From NCBI GenBank assembly GCA_029879945.1, contig JAOUPJ010000003.1, forward strand, positions 1 to 31,769: a DNA stretch of 31,769 nucleotides. The letters run 5' to 3'. Source of the stretch: Gammaproteobacteria bacterium. GTDB lineage: Bacteria; Pseudomonadota; Gammaproteobacteria; S012-40. This document shows, in pieces, positions 23,279 to 30,497 of this stretch. The notes beneath the pieces were generated by a model that saw only the letters and a program-made list of their open reading frames with translations, searched no databases and had not been told where the DNA came from. Numbering within the stretch: position 1 is the stretch's first letter; every line of letters starts with the position of its first letter. The position numbers and the translations under genes are program-made.

Positions 23279-25036
23279 ATGGTACCAAATAGTCATAGCG
23301 CCCCGACGAAAATACTGTCCCCTTTACTTGAAAGCAGGCGCTTTTACTGGATCTTTTTCGCCGGATCAATGGCGGTAGCTGCCCTGCTATTTGCCGACCA
23401 CAAGACACTGGTATTCCAACACATCACGCAAACTACCGCACTGTTAACTTACTTAAACAGTGACGGAAAAACTAAGGAATATCCCGGAAACGAACTGATA
23501 AAATACGCTGGAGATTTTGATAGTAAGGCCCCCTATTTACGTCAAACTTTTTCAGAGTCATCTCTCGCTAAAGCAGACCACCAAAAAATGCCAAGCGTAC
23601 TGACAGACGAGAGATACTTGGCGGTACTTTTCGATATAAATGGAAAAAAGAAAGTTCTGGTAGTCAATCAAAACGCGCTTTTCCCTCACTCCTTGCTACT
23701 TTTTTCATTTTCGCTCGCACTGCTTGTCCCCTTGGCCTTCTACCAAGGAATCAGGCGTTCACAACGCATACTGCAAGAGACCGCCACCTTCCTCATTTCA
23801 GGAAAAACCAATCCCGATTTTCGTTACAATCGAGATATCGAAAGAATTCTATATGCGCTTAAAAATACTCAAACACGCCCTCCTCGCCACACACAAACTT
23901 CCAGAGGAATAAGCCAGGCAAACGCTCCTCACAACATTCTTGAAACAGAAACGAATGCACTACTAAACAATTCAATGGATTCCGTGCTAATATTCAACAG
24001 CTCGGGTATTATTGTGAATGCCAATAGAGAAGCCTTTAAATTTTTTAAAGCAAAAGAACCCGACTTTAAGATCAGGCACATCAAACAACTCATTCCCAAA
24101 ATAGGCTCCAGAAATCCTGAGAACACTCATTTAACTTACGACAAGCTCGGGGAGACGCAATTTGTAGGTATAGGGCAACAAAATGCTGAAGCACTCACAA
24201 TCGATTCGCAAATTGTTCCAGTAACAATCTCTTGCCATCCATTCCAAATAGATGGCGAAAAATTCTATCTGATGTACGTCAGAGACATAAGCAGCACTTT
24301 ACGGTACCAACTCAAACTAGACGCCTACCGGACACACCTCGAATATTTAGCAGAGGAAAAAGCCATCAACCCAGATCATGATGAACACCACAAAACTACA
24401 GAAGCAGCCAAAAACTTTAAACTAAAAACGGAAAACAGCATTGTTTTTCCAGGCGCTAGGGAATTTAGAGGCTTGAAATATCGCGTTCCGCCAAGAAGCG
24501 ACCAGGCAGAAGCGAAGCAGCGAGTAAAATTAAATCTATTGCGTCACACAAAACAAGCGCAAAACAGCACCGGAAAAATTGCAAACAAACAAGCATTCAT
24601 TAACGTGATAATCGATCGCACTATCGATAAATTTTGTTTACTCGACAAGCTAAGCAAAAACATACTCTATGTGCAACACATTTCCGGAAGTTTAGAATGC
24701 GAAATAGACGAAAACCTATTCGAAACCGGGGTACTAATTTGCTTGGAAACTATCGCACTGAATCTTGTTAAAAATGACCATATAGTGATTACAACTGAAC
24801 TTCAAAATAAGGAGGCACGCATTACAATTAAGCAAGACAAGCATCTCAAATCCAGAACAACACCAAAGCCACTAGCAAGCCCTCATACACTTGCGGTAAA
24901 ACAAGTATTTCAAAATGCACATGATGGCACTGTGATCAGCACCATCACCTCCAACAACGAGCTTTCCTTCAAGATCACAATCCCGGCCATAAGAAACACT
25001 GCCGAGATTGAATTTCGAACCGGCACTGGCCCCTAG
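23279..25036 (+). CDS. Two-transmembrane PAS sensor protein with degenerate histidine-kinase-like C-terminus
   Basis: A 585-residue protein I do not recognise as a named family. Membrane segments are at about 22-40 and 136-156, enclosing a periplasmic loop of about 95 residues. A PAS-like domain follows at about 222-340 (NNSMDSVLIFNSSGIIVNANREA through YLMYVRDIS), then a charged linker. Residues about 470-570 read like the ATPase domain of a histidine kinase in strand and helix pattern (ETIALNLVKNDHIVI, HTLAVKQVFQNAHDGTVIS, ELSFKITIP). However, the N-box Asn, the DxGxG box and the GTGLGL box are missing, and no phospho-His box is visible. The DNA is more AT-rich than its neighbours. The ATG has no Shine-Dalgarno. 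Confidence 0.8.
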   Translation: MVPNSHSAPTKILSPLLESRRFYWIFFAGSMAVAALLFADHKTLVFQHITQTTALLTYLNSDGKTKEYPGNELIKYAGDFDSKAPYLRQTFSESSLAKADHQKMPSVLTDERYLAVLFDINGKKKVLVVNQNALFPHSLLLFSFSLALLVPLAFYQGIRRSQRILQETATFLISGKTNPDFRYNRDIERILYALKNTQTRPPRHTQTSRGISQANAPHNILETETNALLNNSMDSVLIFNSSGIIVNANREAFKFFKAKEPDFKIRHIKQLIPKIGSRNPENTHLTYDKLGETQFVGIGQQNAEALTIDSQIVPVTISCHPFQIDGEKFYLMYVRDISSTLRYQLKLDAYRTHLEYLAEEKAINPDHDEHHKTTEAAKNFKLKTENSIVFPGAREFRGLKYRVPPRSDQAEAKQRVKLNLLRHTKQAQNSTGKIANKQAFINVIIDRTIDKFCLLDKLSKNILYVQHISGSLECEIDENLFETGVLICLETIALNLVKNDHIVITTELQNKEARITIKQDKHLKSRTTPKPLASPHTLAVKQVFQNAHDGTVISTITSNNELSFKITIPAIRNTAEIEFRTGTGP

Positions 25037-25887
25037 AGAGCCAGGGCCTTATAGAAAAACTCCGGTGCGCAAAGCGCTGCCTGGTGAACTTTTGCGTTAT
25101 AGTATTGAGTATCGAAGCTTTTTGAATCAGCGTCTTGTTCTCTAAAGTCTGATAGCGTATTGTCCTTACAGCACATAGTGGCAGACCACCAGCCTGTTGG
25201 ATAACAACTTTGCGGAAAGAAAAGCGTCGCGGAATCAATAAATCCGGCACCTCTCATGTCATGGTGCATGTTTTTCAAAATTGACATATGGATCAAGGGC
25301 GATTCGCTTTGTTGAACCAGTATTCCATTCCGACCCAAAGCTTTGAAGCATTGCTGATAAAAAGGAAGTGAAAACAGCCCTTCAGCCGGCCCTATCGGGT
25401 CGGTGCTATCTATGATAATGACATCATAAAAACCAGATTCAGCATCTTCCACCCATTTTATTCCATCCACAAAATGAAATTCAGCCCGAGGATCGCTATT
25501 GGATTCACATAGCTCAGGAAAATACACTTCGGCTATTCGGGTTACCCGCTCATCAATTTCCACTTGATGCAGCACCTTAACAGAATCGTGTTTCAACACC
25601 TCTTTCGCGGTGCCGCAGTCACCGCCCCCAATGATGAGGACTTTTTCAGGATTAGGATGCGTAAAAAGACAGGGATGGCTCATCATTTCATGGTAGAGAA
25701 AGTTGTCCCGCTGGGTTAGCATGATGAAACCATCGATCACCATCAATCGACCAAATTTCTCGGTCTCAAAGACCTCTAGCTTCTGGTACTCCGATTGTTC
25801 CTCATGTAACTTTTTCTTTATTTTAAAGGAGATGGCACTTCCCCCCGCGTTACATGGCTCGGAAAACCAGGTTTCATCTAAAGACAT
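25033..25887 (-). CDS. speE: Spermidine synthase (polyamine aminopropyltransferase)
   Basis: Transfers the aminopropyl group of decarboxylated SAM to putrescine, forming spermidine in the cytoplasm. The 284-residue product has the expected features: WFSEP near the start, the gate/substrate strand VIDGFIMLTQRDNFLYHEMMSHP, VLIIGGGDCG for nucleotide binding, and IIIDSTDPIGPAEGLFS with the catalytic Asp. The family usually has GGGDG, then Gly or Ala; here the sixth position is Cys. The ATG at 25887 has GGAG at good spacing. It diverges from speA across 118 bases holding an inverted repeat, and its stop shares four bases with the PAS-protein gene on the other strand. Confidence 0.95.
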   Translation of the reverse strand: MSLDETWFSEPCNAGGSAISFKIKKKLHEEQSEYQKLEVFETEKFGRLMVIDGFIMLTQRDNFLYHEMMSHPCLFTHPNPEKVLIIGGGDCGTAKEVLKHDSVKVLHQVEIDERVTRIAEVYFPELCESNSDPRAEFHFVDGIKWVEDAESGFYDVIIIDSTDPIGPAEGLFSLPFYQQCFKALGRNGILVQQSESPLIHMSILKNMHHDMRGAGFIDSATLFFPQSCYPTGWWSATMCCKDNTLSDFREQDADSKSFDTQYYNAKVHQAALCAPEFFYKALAL

Positions 25888-25934
25888 AATATTCTCCGTG
25901 TATTCTGAGTAGGAAATTGTTCAGCTTTCGGCTT

Positions 25935-25968
25935 TATAATGCGACCAATTTCGACAAAGTCGCTTATA
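25935..25968. promoter_or_regulatory. Inverted repeat between speE and speA, operator-like
   Basis: TATAATGCGAC (25935-25945) is mirrored by GTCGCTTATA (25959-25968), a match of ten bases with one bulge around a 13-base centre. Both arms carry a TATAAT, the second complete at 25965-25970. The site lies between two divergent polyamine genes, so a dimeric regulator or overlapping promoters is plausible. The inner CGACAAAGTCG could also form a short hairpin. Confidence 0.45.
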
Positions 25969-25970
25969 AT
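25965..25970 (+). promoter_or_regulatory. Likely -10 element for speA
   Basis: A perfect TATAAT lies 35 bases before the speA ATG, which would give a leader of about 29 bases. No good -35 hexamer sits 16-18 bases upstream, so the promoter may need an activator. The other TATAAT at 25935-25940 is an alternative. Confidence 0.4.
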
Positions 25971-26005
25971 ATCACACTGATTCACATTAAGTTAAAGAGC
26001 GCTCC

Positions 26006-27895
26006 ATGACACATTGGTCCACCCAGGATTCCTCCGAGCTTTACAGCGTAACTCATTGGGGGAACGACTATTTTTTTGTTGGGGAGAACGGCCATCTCAA
26101 TGTTCAGACCCAGGTGGAAGGCAATCTCCTGTCTGCCGACTTATTTGAGGTCGCCAGCCAAATCGGCCAAACAGGGATTGGCCTTCCTGTTCTGCTCAGA
26201 GTAACAAACATACTGCATGATAGAACCACCCAATTAATAAAGGCCTTTGGGGACGCCATCTCCGACTACAACTATCTGGGTACTTACCTCCCAGTCTATC
26301 CAATTAAAGTTAACCAACAGCGCACTGTGGTGGAGAACATTATCAACCACCCCCAGTTTACGGTCGGCCTAGAAGCAGGAAGCAAACCCGAGCTGAGCGC
26401 GGTACTTGCCTTTGCTCCCGATGGAGGCACCATCGTATGTAATGGGTATAAAGATCGGGAGTACATACGGCTTGCCCTGTGTGGCCTTAAAATGGGCTAT
26501 CGCATTTTCGTAGTGGTTGAAAAGCTAAGTGAGCTTTCGCTGGTTCTGGATGAATCCAAAAAACTGGGCGTGACCCCATTGCTTGGAGTTAGAGTAAGAC
26601 TCGCTTCGATTGCCAAAGGAAATTGGCAAAATACTGGTGGCGATAAATCAAAATTCGGCTTGTCTGCCCCACAGCTTCTATTGTTTTTGGAAACACTCAA
26701 ACAACATGGCTTACTAGATAGCTTAAAGCTTTTGCATTGTCATTTAGGTTCCCAACTTTCCAACATTCGGGATATTCAGGCCGGAATTAAAGAATTTACC
26801 CGCTACTTCACCGAGATAAGCAGTGCCGGCGCAACAATCAGCCACGTGGATGTAGGCGGCGGCCTGGGCATTGATTACGAGGGCACACGGTCACGAAGCT
26901 TTTGTTCAACCAATTACACCTTGGGTGAATACGCCAGCGCAATCGTTCAGGCCCTATGGGAAACATGTCACGAACATGTATTGCCGCACCCAACAATTTT
27001 AACAGAGTCTGGCCGAGCCATGACCGCGCACCATGCCATGCTTCTAGCAAACGTGGTAGACCACGACAAGCCAGCCGAACTGGTTCAGCAAGTCAGCGAA
27101 CTCGATGATCAGCCCTTTATTATTCAAAACCTTTGGTACACCTACTCAAATATTGAGAGCCGTGCGTTACCGGAAATTTACCATGATGCCACTCACTATA
27201 TCGGTGAGGCCTACACCATGTATACCCATGGCTTGATAAACCTACAGCAACGCGCTCATGCAGAAGAATTGTTTTTTGCGATTTGCAGAAAGCTGCGGCC
27301 TCTATTACAACATCGCTCACGTATTCAACGGGAAATACTTGAAGAAATAAATGACAAATTGGCAGAAAAATATTTTTGCAATCTCTCTATTTTTCAGTCA
27401 CTACCGGACATCTGGGCAATTAACCAGATCTTTCCCATCATGCCTCTACACCGACTCAATGAGATGCCTACGCAACATGCCACGTTGCACGACCTTACCT
27501 GCGATTCAGATGGTGCCGTGAAGCAATATGTGGACAAGGACGGTATTGTTAACTCTCTACCGTTACATCCTTTGGTCGAAGGAGAACCCTACATACTCGG
27601 TTTTTTCCTTGTCGGTGCCTATCAAGAGATTTTGGGTGATATGCATAACCTATTTGGTGATACCCACTCAATCAACGTAACGCTGACCGACAAGGGATTT
27701 GAGCTTAGCGAACAAGAAGAAGGAGACACGGTAGAAGAAGTCCTTCGGTATGTACACATTGAATCAGGTGATTTGCTTCAAGCCTACCGGGAAAAACTGA
27801 AGGCCTGCGATTTAAAAGAGACAGAACACAAGTTAATCACGCAAATCTTGCAGGACGCCCTCAGCGGTTATACCTATTTTGAAGAGGAACTTTGA
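26006..27895 (+). CDS. speA: Biosynthetic arginine decarboxylase SpeA
   Basis: PLP-dependent fold-III decarboxylase that converts arginine to agmatine, the first step of the arginine route to putrescine. The 629-residue product has the PLP lysine Lys101 in VYPIKVNQQ, EAGSKPEL, NGYKDREYI, the HCHLGSQ segment, the phosphate-binding VDVGGGLGIDYEG, LTESGRAMTAHHA, and the C-terminal active-site Cys in LTCDSDGAV. The length is normal. ATG 26006 is preceded by AAAGAG. With divergent speE it covers both ends of arginine-to-spermidine synthesis. The agmatine-to-putrescine step and SAM decarboxylase are not in this window. Confidence 0.96.
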   Translation: MTHWSTQDSSELYSVTHWGNDYFFVGENGHLNVQTQVEGNLLSADLFEVASQIGQTGIGLPVLLRVTNILHDRTTQLIKAFGDAISDYNYLGTYLPVYPIKVNQQRTVVENIINHPQFTVGLEAGSKPELSAVLAFAPDGGTIVCNGYKDREYIRLALCGLKMGYRIFVVVEKLSELSLVLDESKKLGVTPLLGVRVRLASIAKGNWQNTGGDKSKFGLSAPQLLLFLETLKQHGLLDSLKLLHCHLGSQLSNIRDIQAGIKEFTRYFTEISSAGATISHVDVGGGLGIDYEGTRSRSFCSTNYTLGEYASAIVQALWETCHEHVLPHPTILTESGRAMTAHHAMLLANVVDHDKPAELVQQVSELDDQPFIIQNLWYTYSNIESRALPEIYHDATHYIGEAYTMYTHGLINLQQRAHAEELFFAICRKLRPLLQHRSRIQREILEEINDKLAEKYFCNLSIFQSLPDIWAINQIFPIMPLHRLNEMPTQHATLHDLTCDSDGAVKQYVDKDGIVNSLPLHPLVEGEPYILGFFLVGAYQEILGDMHNLFGDTHSINVTLTDKGFELSEQEEGDTVEEVLRYVHIESGDLLQAYREKLKACDLKETEHKLITQILQDALSGYTYFEEEL

Positions 27896-27905
27896 AAAGC
27901 GGATT

Positions 27906-28589
27906 TTATTTTAATGAAATATTGATTCTTAGCGCGGCGGGGGTTCGAAACACTGTAGAATTGCTCGCCGCTCCACCCGAGCCGAAAAGGATCACGTCCG
28001 CTGTCACCATCTCTCTTGGCAACCAACGCAAACCTATCGCACTGAATGGGTCGGTCCCGTCATCATAGGCACCGATCTCACCACCAAAAAGCAACTCCCC
28101 CAGCCCCGGTGTCAATTTTGTACGCATAAACATAGCCGCATTGCCACCCCACACAGTCAGATTACCCACTCTGCGTAACACCGGGGTAATATTGATCATT
28201 GCGGCTTGCGCCACCAATCGATAGGCCAGGCCGGTTTCACCAAAAAATTCCTGATTCTTATCTGTCGATATCCCCAGATTTGCGTAAGCCGCAATATTTT
28301 TTTGCCACAGGGCCTTAAAACCTAGGCTTTGCTCAGAAATCAGGATTTCCCCCGCCCCGATTCCCGCTCTAAGCTCATTGGGGGTATAGGGGATATAGGT
28401 ACCACTGCTATTATACAAATCGACTGCAATTTCGCCCGCTGGCATCACAACGCCAAGCTCTTGCACAAAACCACGGCTTAAACCTGCTTGCACCGAGTGA
28501 GAAAGAAGAATACAGGAAAGGAGCACAAATGATATTCGTGTCCGAATTGATTTGGGTTTCAGAAGTCTACGCACGAATCCCTGTGGCAT
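27906..28589 (-). CDS. Exported envelope protein of unknown function, possible outer-membrane beta-barrel
   Basis: A 227-residue protein with a basic N-terminus and signal sequence (ISFVLLSCILLSHSVQA), likely cleaved before GLSRGFV. The mature part is rich in Gly and alternating hydrophobic residues arranged as short strands (EIAVDLYNSSGTYIPY, NIAAYANLGISTDKN, ETGLAYRLVAQAAMINI, NLTVWGGNAAMFMRTKL, LLFGGEIGAYDDG, PAALRINISLK). This suggests a small beta-barrel, but the C-terminus lacks the usual final Phe. I do not recognise the family. ATG 28589 has a poor ribosome site; GTG 28574 has AGGGA just upstream and is an alternative. It is downstream of rsd on the same strand and tail to tail with speA, 10 bases apart. 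Confidence 0.7.
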   Translation of the reverse strand: MPQGFVRRLLKPKSIRTRISFVLLSCILLSHSVQAGLSRGFVQELGVVMPAGEIAVDLYNSSGTYIPYTPNELRAGIGAGEILISEQSLGFKALWQKNIAAYANLGISTDKNQEFFGETGLAYRLVAQAAMINITPVLRRVGNLTVWGGNAAMFMRTKLTPGLGELLFGGEIGAYDDGTDPFSAIGLRWLPREMVTADVILFGSGGAASNSTVFRTPAALRINISLK

Positions 28590-28654
28590 TTTTCTTATGT
28601 GCCAACTCCAACCGTTAGAGTGTGTCGTTCAGGAGTATAGTCGACTCCAGTCAA

Positions 28655-29107
28655 TTAACGAGACGATCGCATGGCCTCAATTAATCTATCCTCATTTTCG
28701 ATTCTATCCGCCAACAATTCTCCCAATCTGGATAGATCTGATTCCAAGGAGCTCAAACTTTCTGAACAGTGCTCCGGCGTGTCGTATCGATCATTGAAAT
28801 CCAATATTCTCTGTGTGGATTGCGTGATAACCGGATAAATCTTGTTTGCCATCGATGCGACATTGGCCCTGCGCTCGGTATTGTTCTCAATATATCGATA
28901 CAAGCGAAAATGTGCATCCGCCGTGTAGTCCACCAAGGCCTGACAGAACCGTTGTAACAAAGTTAAAAGATCAGTGGATTCCTTAAACGGCCGATGAGAA
29001 GCCATTTCTCCATAGAGAGACAACATCTCAGTACGGTGCTCAACCAGCTGTAATATTGCTTTTTGAGAACCTGCACGCCGCTCGACTCTTGCATCTGCTT
29101 CTGTCAC
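28655..29107 (-). CDS. rsd: Rsd/AlgQ family anti-sigma70 regulator
   Basis: A helical cytoplasmic protein of 150 residues. Rsd binds region 4 of sigma70 in E. coli and shifts RNA polymerase toward other sigma factors; AlgQ of Pseudomonas is its homologue. Family matches seen by eye are RFCQALVDYTADAHFRLY (like FCQ-LVDY-SAGHF in Rsd/AlgQ), NKIYPVITQSTQRILDFNDRYD, and LSRLGELLADRIENEDRLIEAM at the C-terminus. The start is GTG 29107, with AAAGG eight bases upstream. A GTG at 29116 overlaps that ribosome site and is unlikely. It lies downstream of the acyltransferase gene after 189 bases, so it may have its own promoter. Confidence 0.88.
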   Translation of the reverse strand: MTEADARVERRAGSQKAILQLVEHRTEMLSLYGEMASHRPFKESTDLLTLLQRFCQALVDYTADAHFRLYRYIENNTERRANVASMANKIYPVITQSTQRILDFNDRYDTPEHCSESLSSLESDLSRLGELLADRIENEDRLIEAMRSSR

Positions 29108-29296
29108 TGCTAACACCTTTCATAAGACAACAAGGAGCTTATTAAACTTCAATGCAGAGACCGTACCGAAATACCTGAAAACAAATATAGAATTTATTTA
29201 TTGTACAACGATCCAATCCCGCTTCCGCTAAGTAATATCACACTTCCAGAAATTTGTCCCCTATTTGTTGCCGGTTCTGCTGACCCGGATTGAGCC

Positions 29297-30433
29297 CTAT
29301 TCTAAGATCGACTCTCTTTTGAAAGGCAAGGTCTTGATCAACTCAGAGATCATGAGCCTCATCTGAGAAGTCTCCTGATCCAGATAACGTTGAATGGCCA
29401 ATCTAAATCCTGGCTCTTGAATCCAATGCGCCGACCAAGTAGCCGTGGGTTCAAAGCCACGACTGATTTTATGCTCTCCCTGTGCGCCGGGCTCAAACCG
29501 TGAGATCCCGTGATTAATGGCGAATTCCAGACCCATGTAATAGCAAAGCTCAAAATGAAGTGCATCGTAGTGCTGAGTGCACCCCCAATGCCTCCCATAT
29601 AAACATTCGTCATCAAAAAAGAGCAGGGCTCCTGCTACATAGCGTTCACCCTCTTTAGCAAGGTGCAACAGTATCTGCGCCCCCAGCGTCTTGCGTATGC
29701 GAAAAAAAAATGACCGGTTAAGTGTTGCCCACCCTCCTTTTTGTTCAAAGGTAATACAGTAAAACTGATAGATCGCTTCCCATTGTTTCTCATCAGCATC
29801 TCGTCCCAACACTTGCTCAATGCTTAAGCCATGACTTTTTGCCTTTGCCCGTTCTTTCAGAACATTTTTCCGTTTTCGCGAACTGAATACATCGAGGTAG
29901 TCTTCAAAATCCCGATATGCTCTATTGTGCCAATGATATTGAACCCCCATACGAGGCATAAAACCAAACCGTTGCAACAACTCGATTTCTTCATGCCTGG
30001 CAAAGAGAACATGGCAACTTGATAAGTTCTTTTGTTCCGTTATTGCAAGCAGGCCCTGTGCGAGCAATTCCATGCTATCTACATTTTTAGCAAACAGACG
30101 GGAACCCGTTACCGGAGTGAACGGGATACACGAAACCAGCTTCGGGTAATATTGGAAGCCATTGCGCTGGTAGGCATCTGCCCAGGCCCAGTCAAATACC
30201 AACTCGCCATAGGAGTTGTCTTTCAGATAAAGGGGACAAACACCAAGTAGTGAACCGCCCTGGTCCTTAAGCGCCAAATGATTGGGAAGCCAGCCAGTGT
30301 TTGGGCCCGCGCAGCCACAAGCTTCTAGGGCGGAAAAAAATTCATAACTTAACAGGGGATTGTTAGACTGATTTAAATCCTTCCAATCTGCGATTGCGAT
30401 GTCGTCTATTCCCTGACATATCGAGTAGATCAT
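29297..30433 (-). CDS. Predicted N-acyltransferase, COG3146 (FemAB/GNAT-like)
   Basis: A 378-residue cytoplasmic protein of the family often annotated as peptidoglycan biosynthesis/recognition or GNAT acyltransferase (PF04339, COG3146). Seen here: NPLLSYEFFSALEACGCAGPNTGWLPNHLAL, FDWAWADAYQRNGFQYYPKLVSCIPFTPVTGSRL (family hallmark, split over residues about 75-112), SSRKRKNVLKERAKA, and near the end RFEPGAQGEHKISRGF. The substrate is not known for this family. ATG 30433 follows GGGGAA. The upstream gene is the hybrid kinase, 64 bases away with an inverted repeat between. Confidence 0.87.
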   Translation of the reverse strand: MIYSICQGIDDIAIADWKDLNQSNNPLLSYEFFSALEACGCAGPNTGWLPNHLALKDQGGSLLGVCPLYLKDNSYGELVFDWAWADAYQRNGFQYYPKLVSCIPFTPVTGSRLFAKNVDSMELLAQGLLAITEQKNLSSCHVLFARHEEIELLQRFGFMPRMGVQYHWHNRAYRDFEDYLDVFSSRKRKNVLKERAKAKSHGLSIEQVLGRDADEKQWEAIYQFYCITFEQKGGWATLNRSFFFRIRKTLGAQILLHLAKEGERYVAGALLFFDDECLYGRHWGCTQHYDALHFELCYYMGLEFAINHGISRFEPGAQGEHKISRGFEPTATWSAHWIQEPGFRLAIQRYLDQETSQMRLMISELIKTLPFKRESILE

Positions 30434-30442
30434 TTCCCCATT

Positions 30443-30465
30443 GTACTCTTATTTTCTCAGAGTAC
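30443..30465. repeat. Short inverted repeat upstream of the acyltransferase gene
   Basis: GTACTCT (30443-30449) and AGAGTAC (30459-30465) form a perfect 7-base stem around a 9-base loop. It is 10 bases before the acyltransferase ATG and has no U tract on either side, so it looks more like an operator or leader hairpin than a terminator. Confidence 0.4.
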
Positions 30466-30497
30466 CTCAATGAGAAATTCGGAAGAGGATTATTCGT

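Noticed and set aside
28632..28648. GGAGT-N7-ACTCC hairpin after the rsd stop
   Set aside because: The stem has only five base pairs and no U tract, so I cannot call it a terminator.
29117..29296. rsd promoter with TACAAT as the -10
   Set aside because: No acceptable -35 lies 16-18 bases upstream, so the support is too thin to list as a feature.
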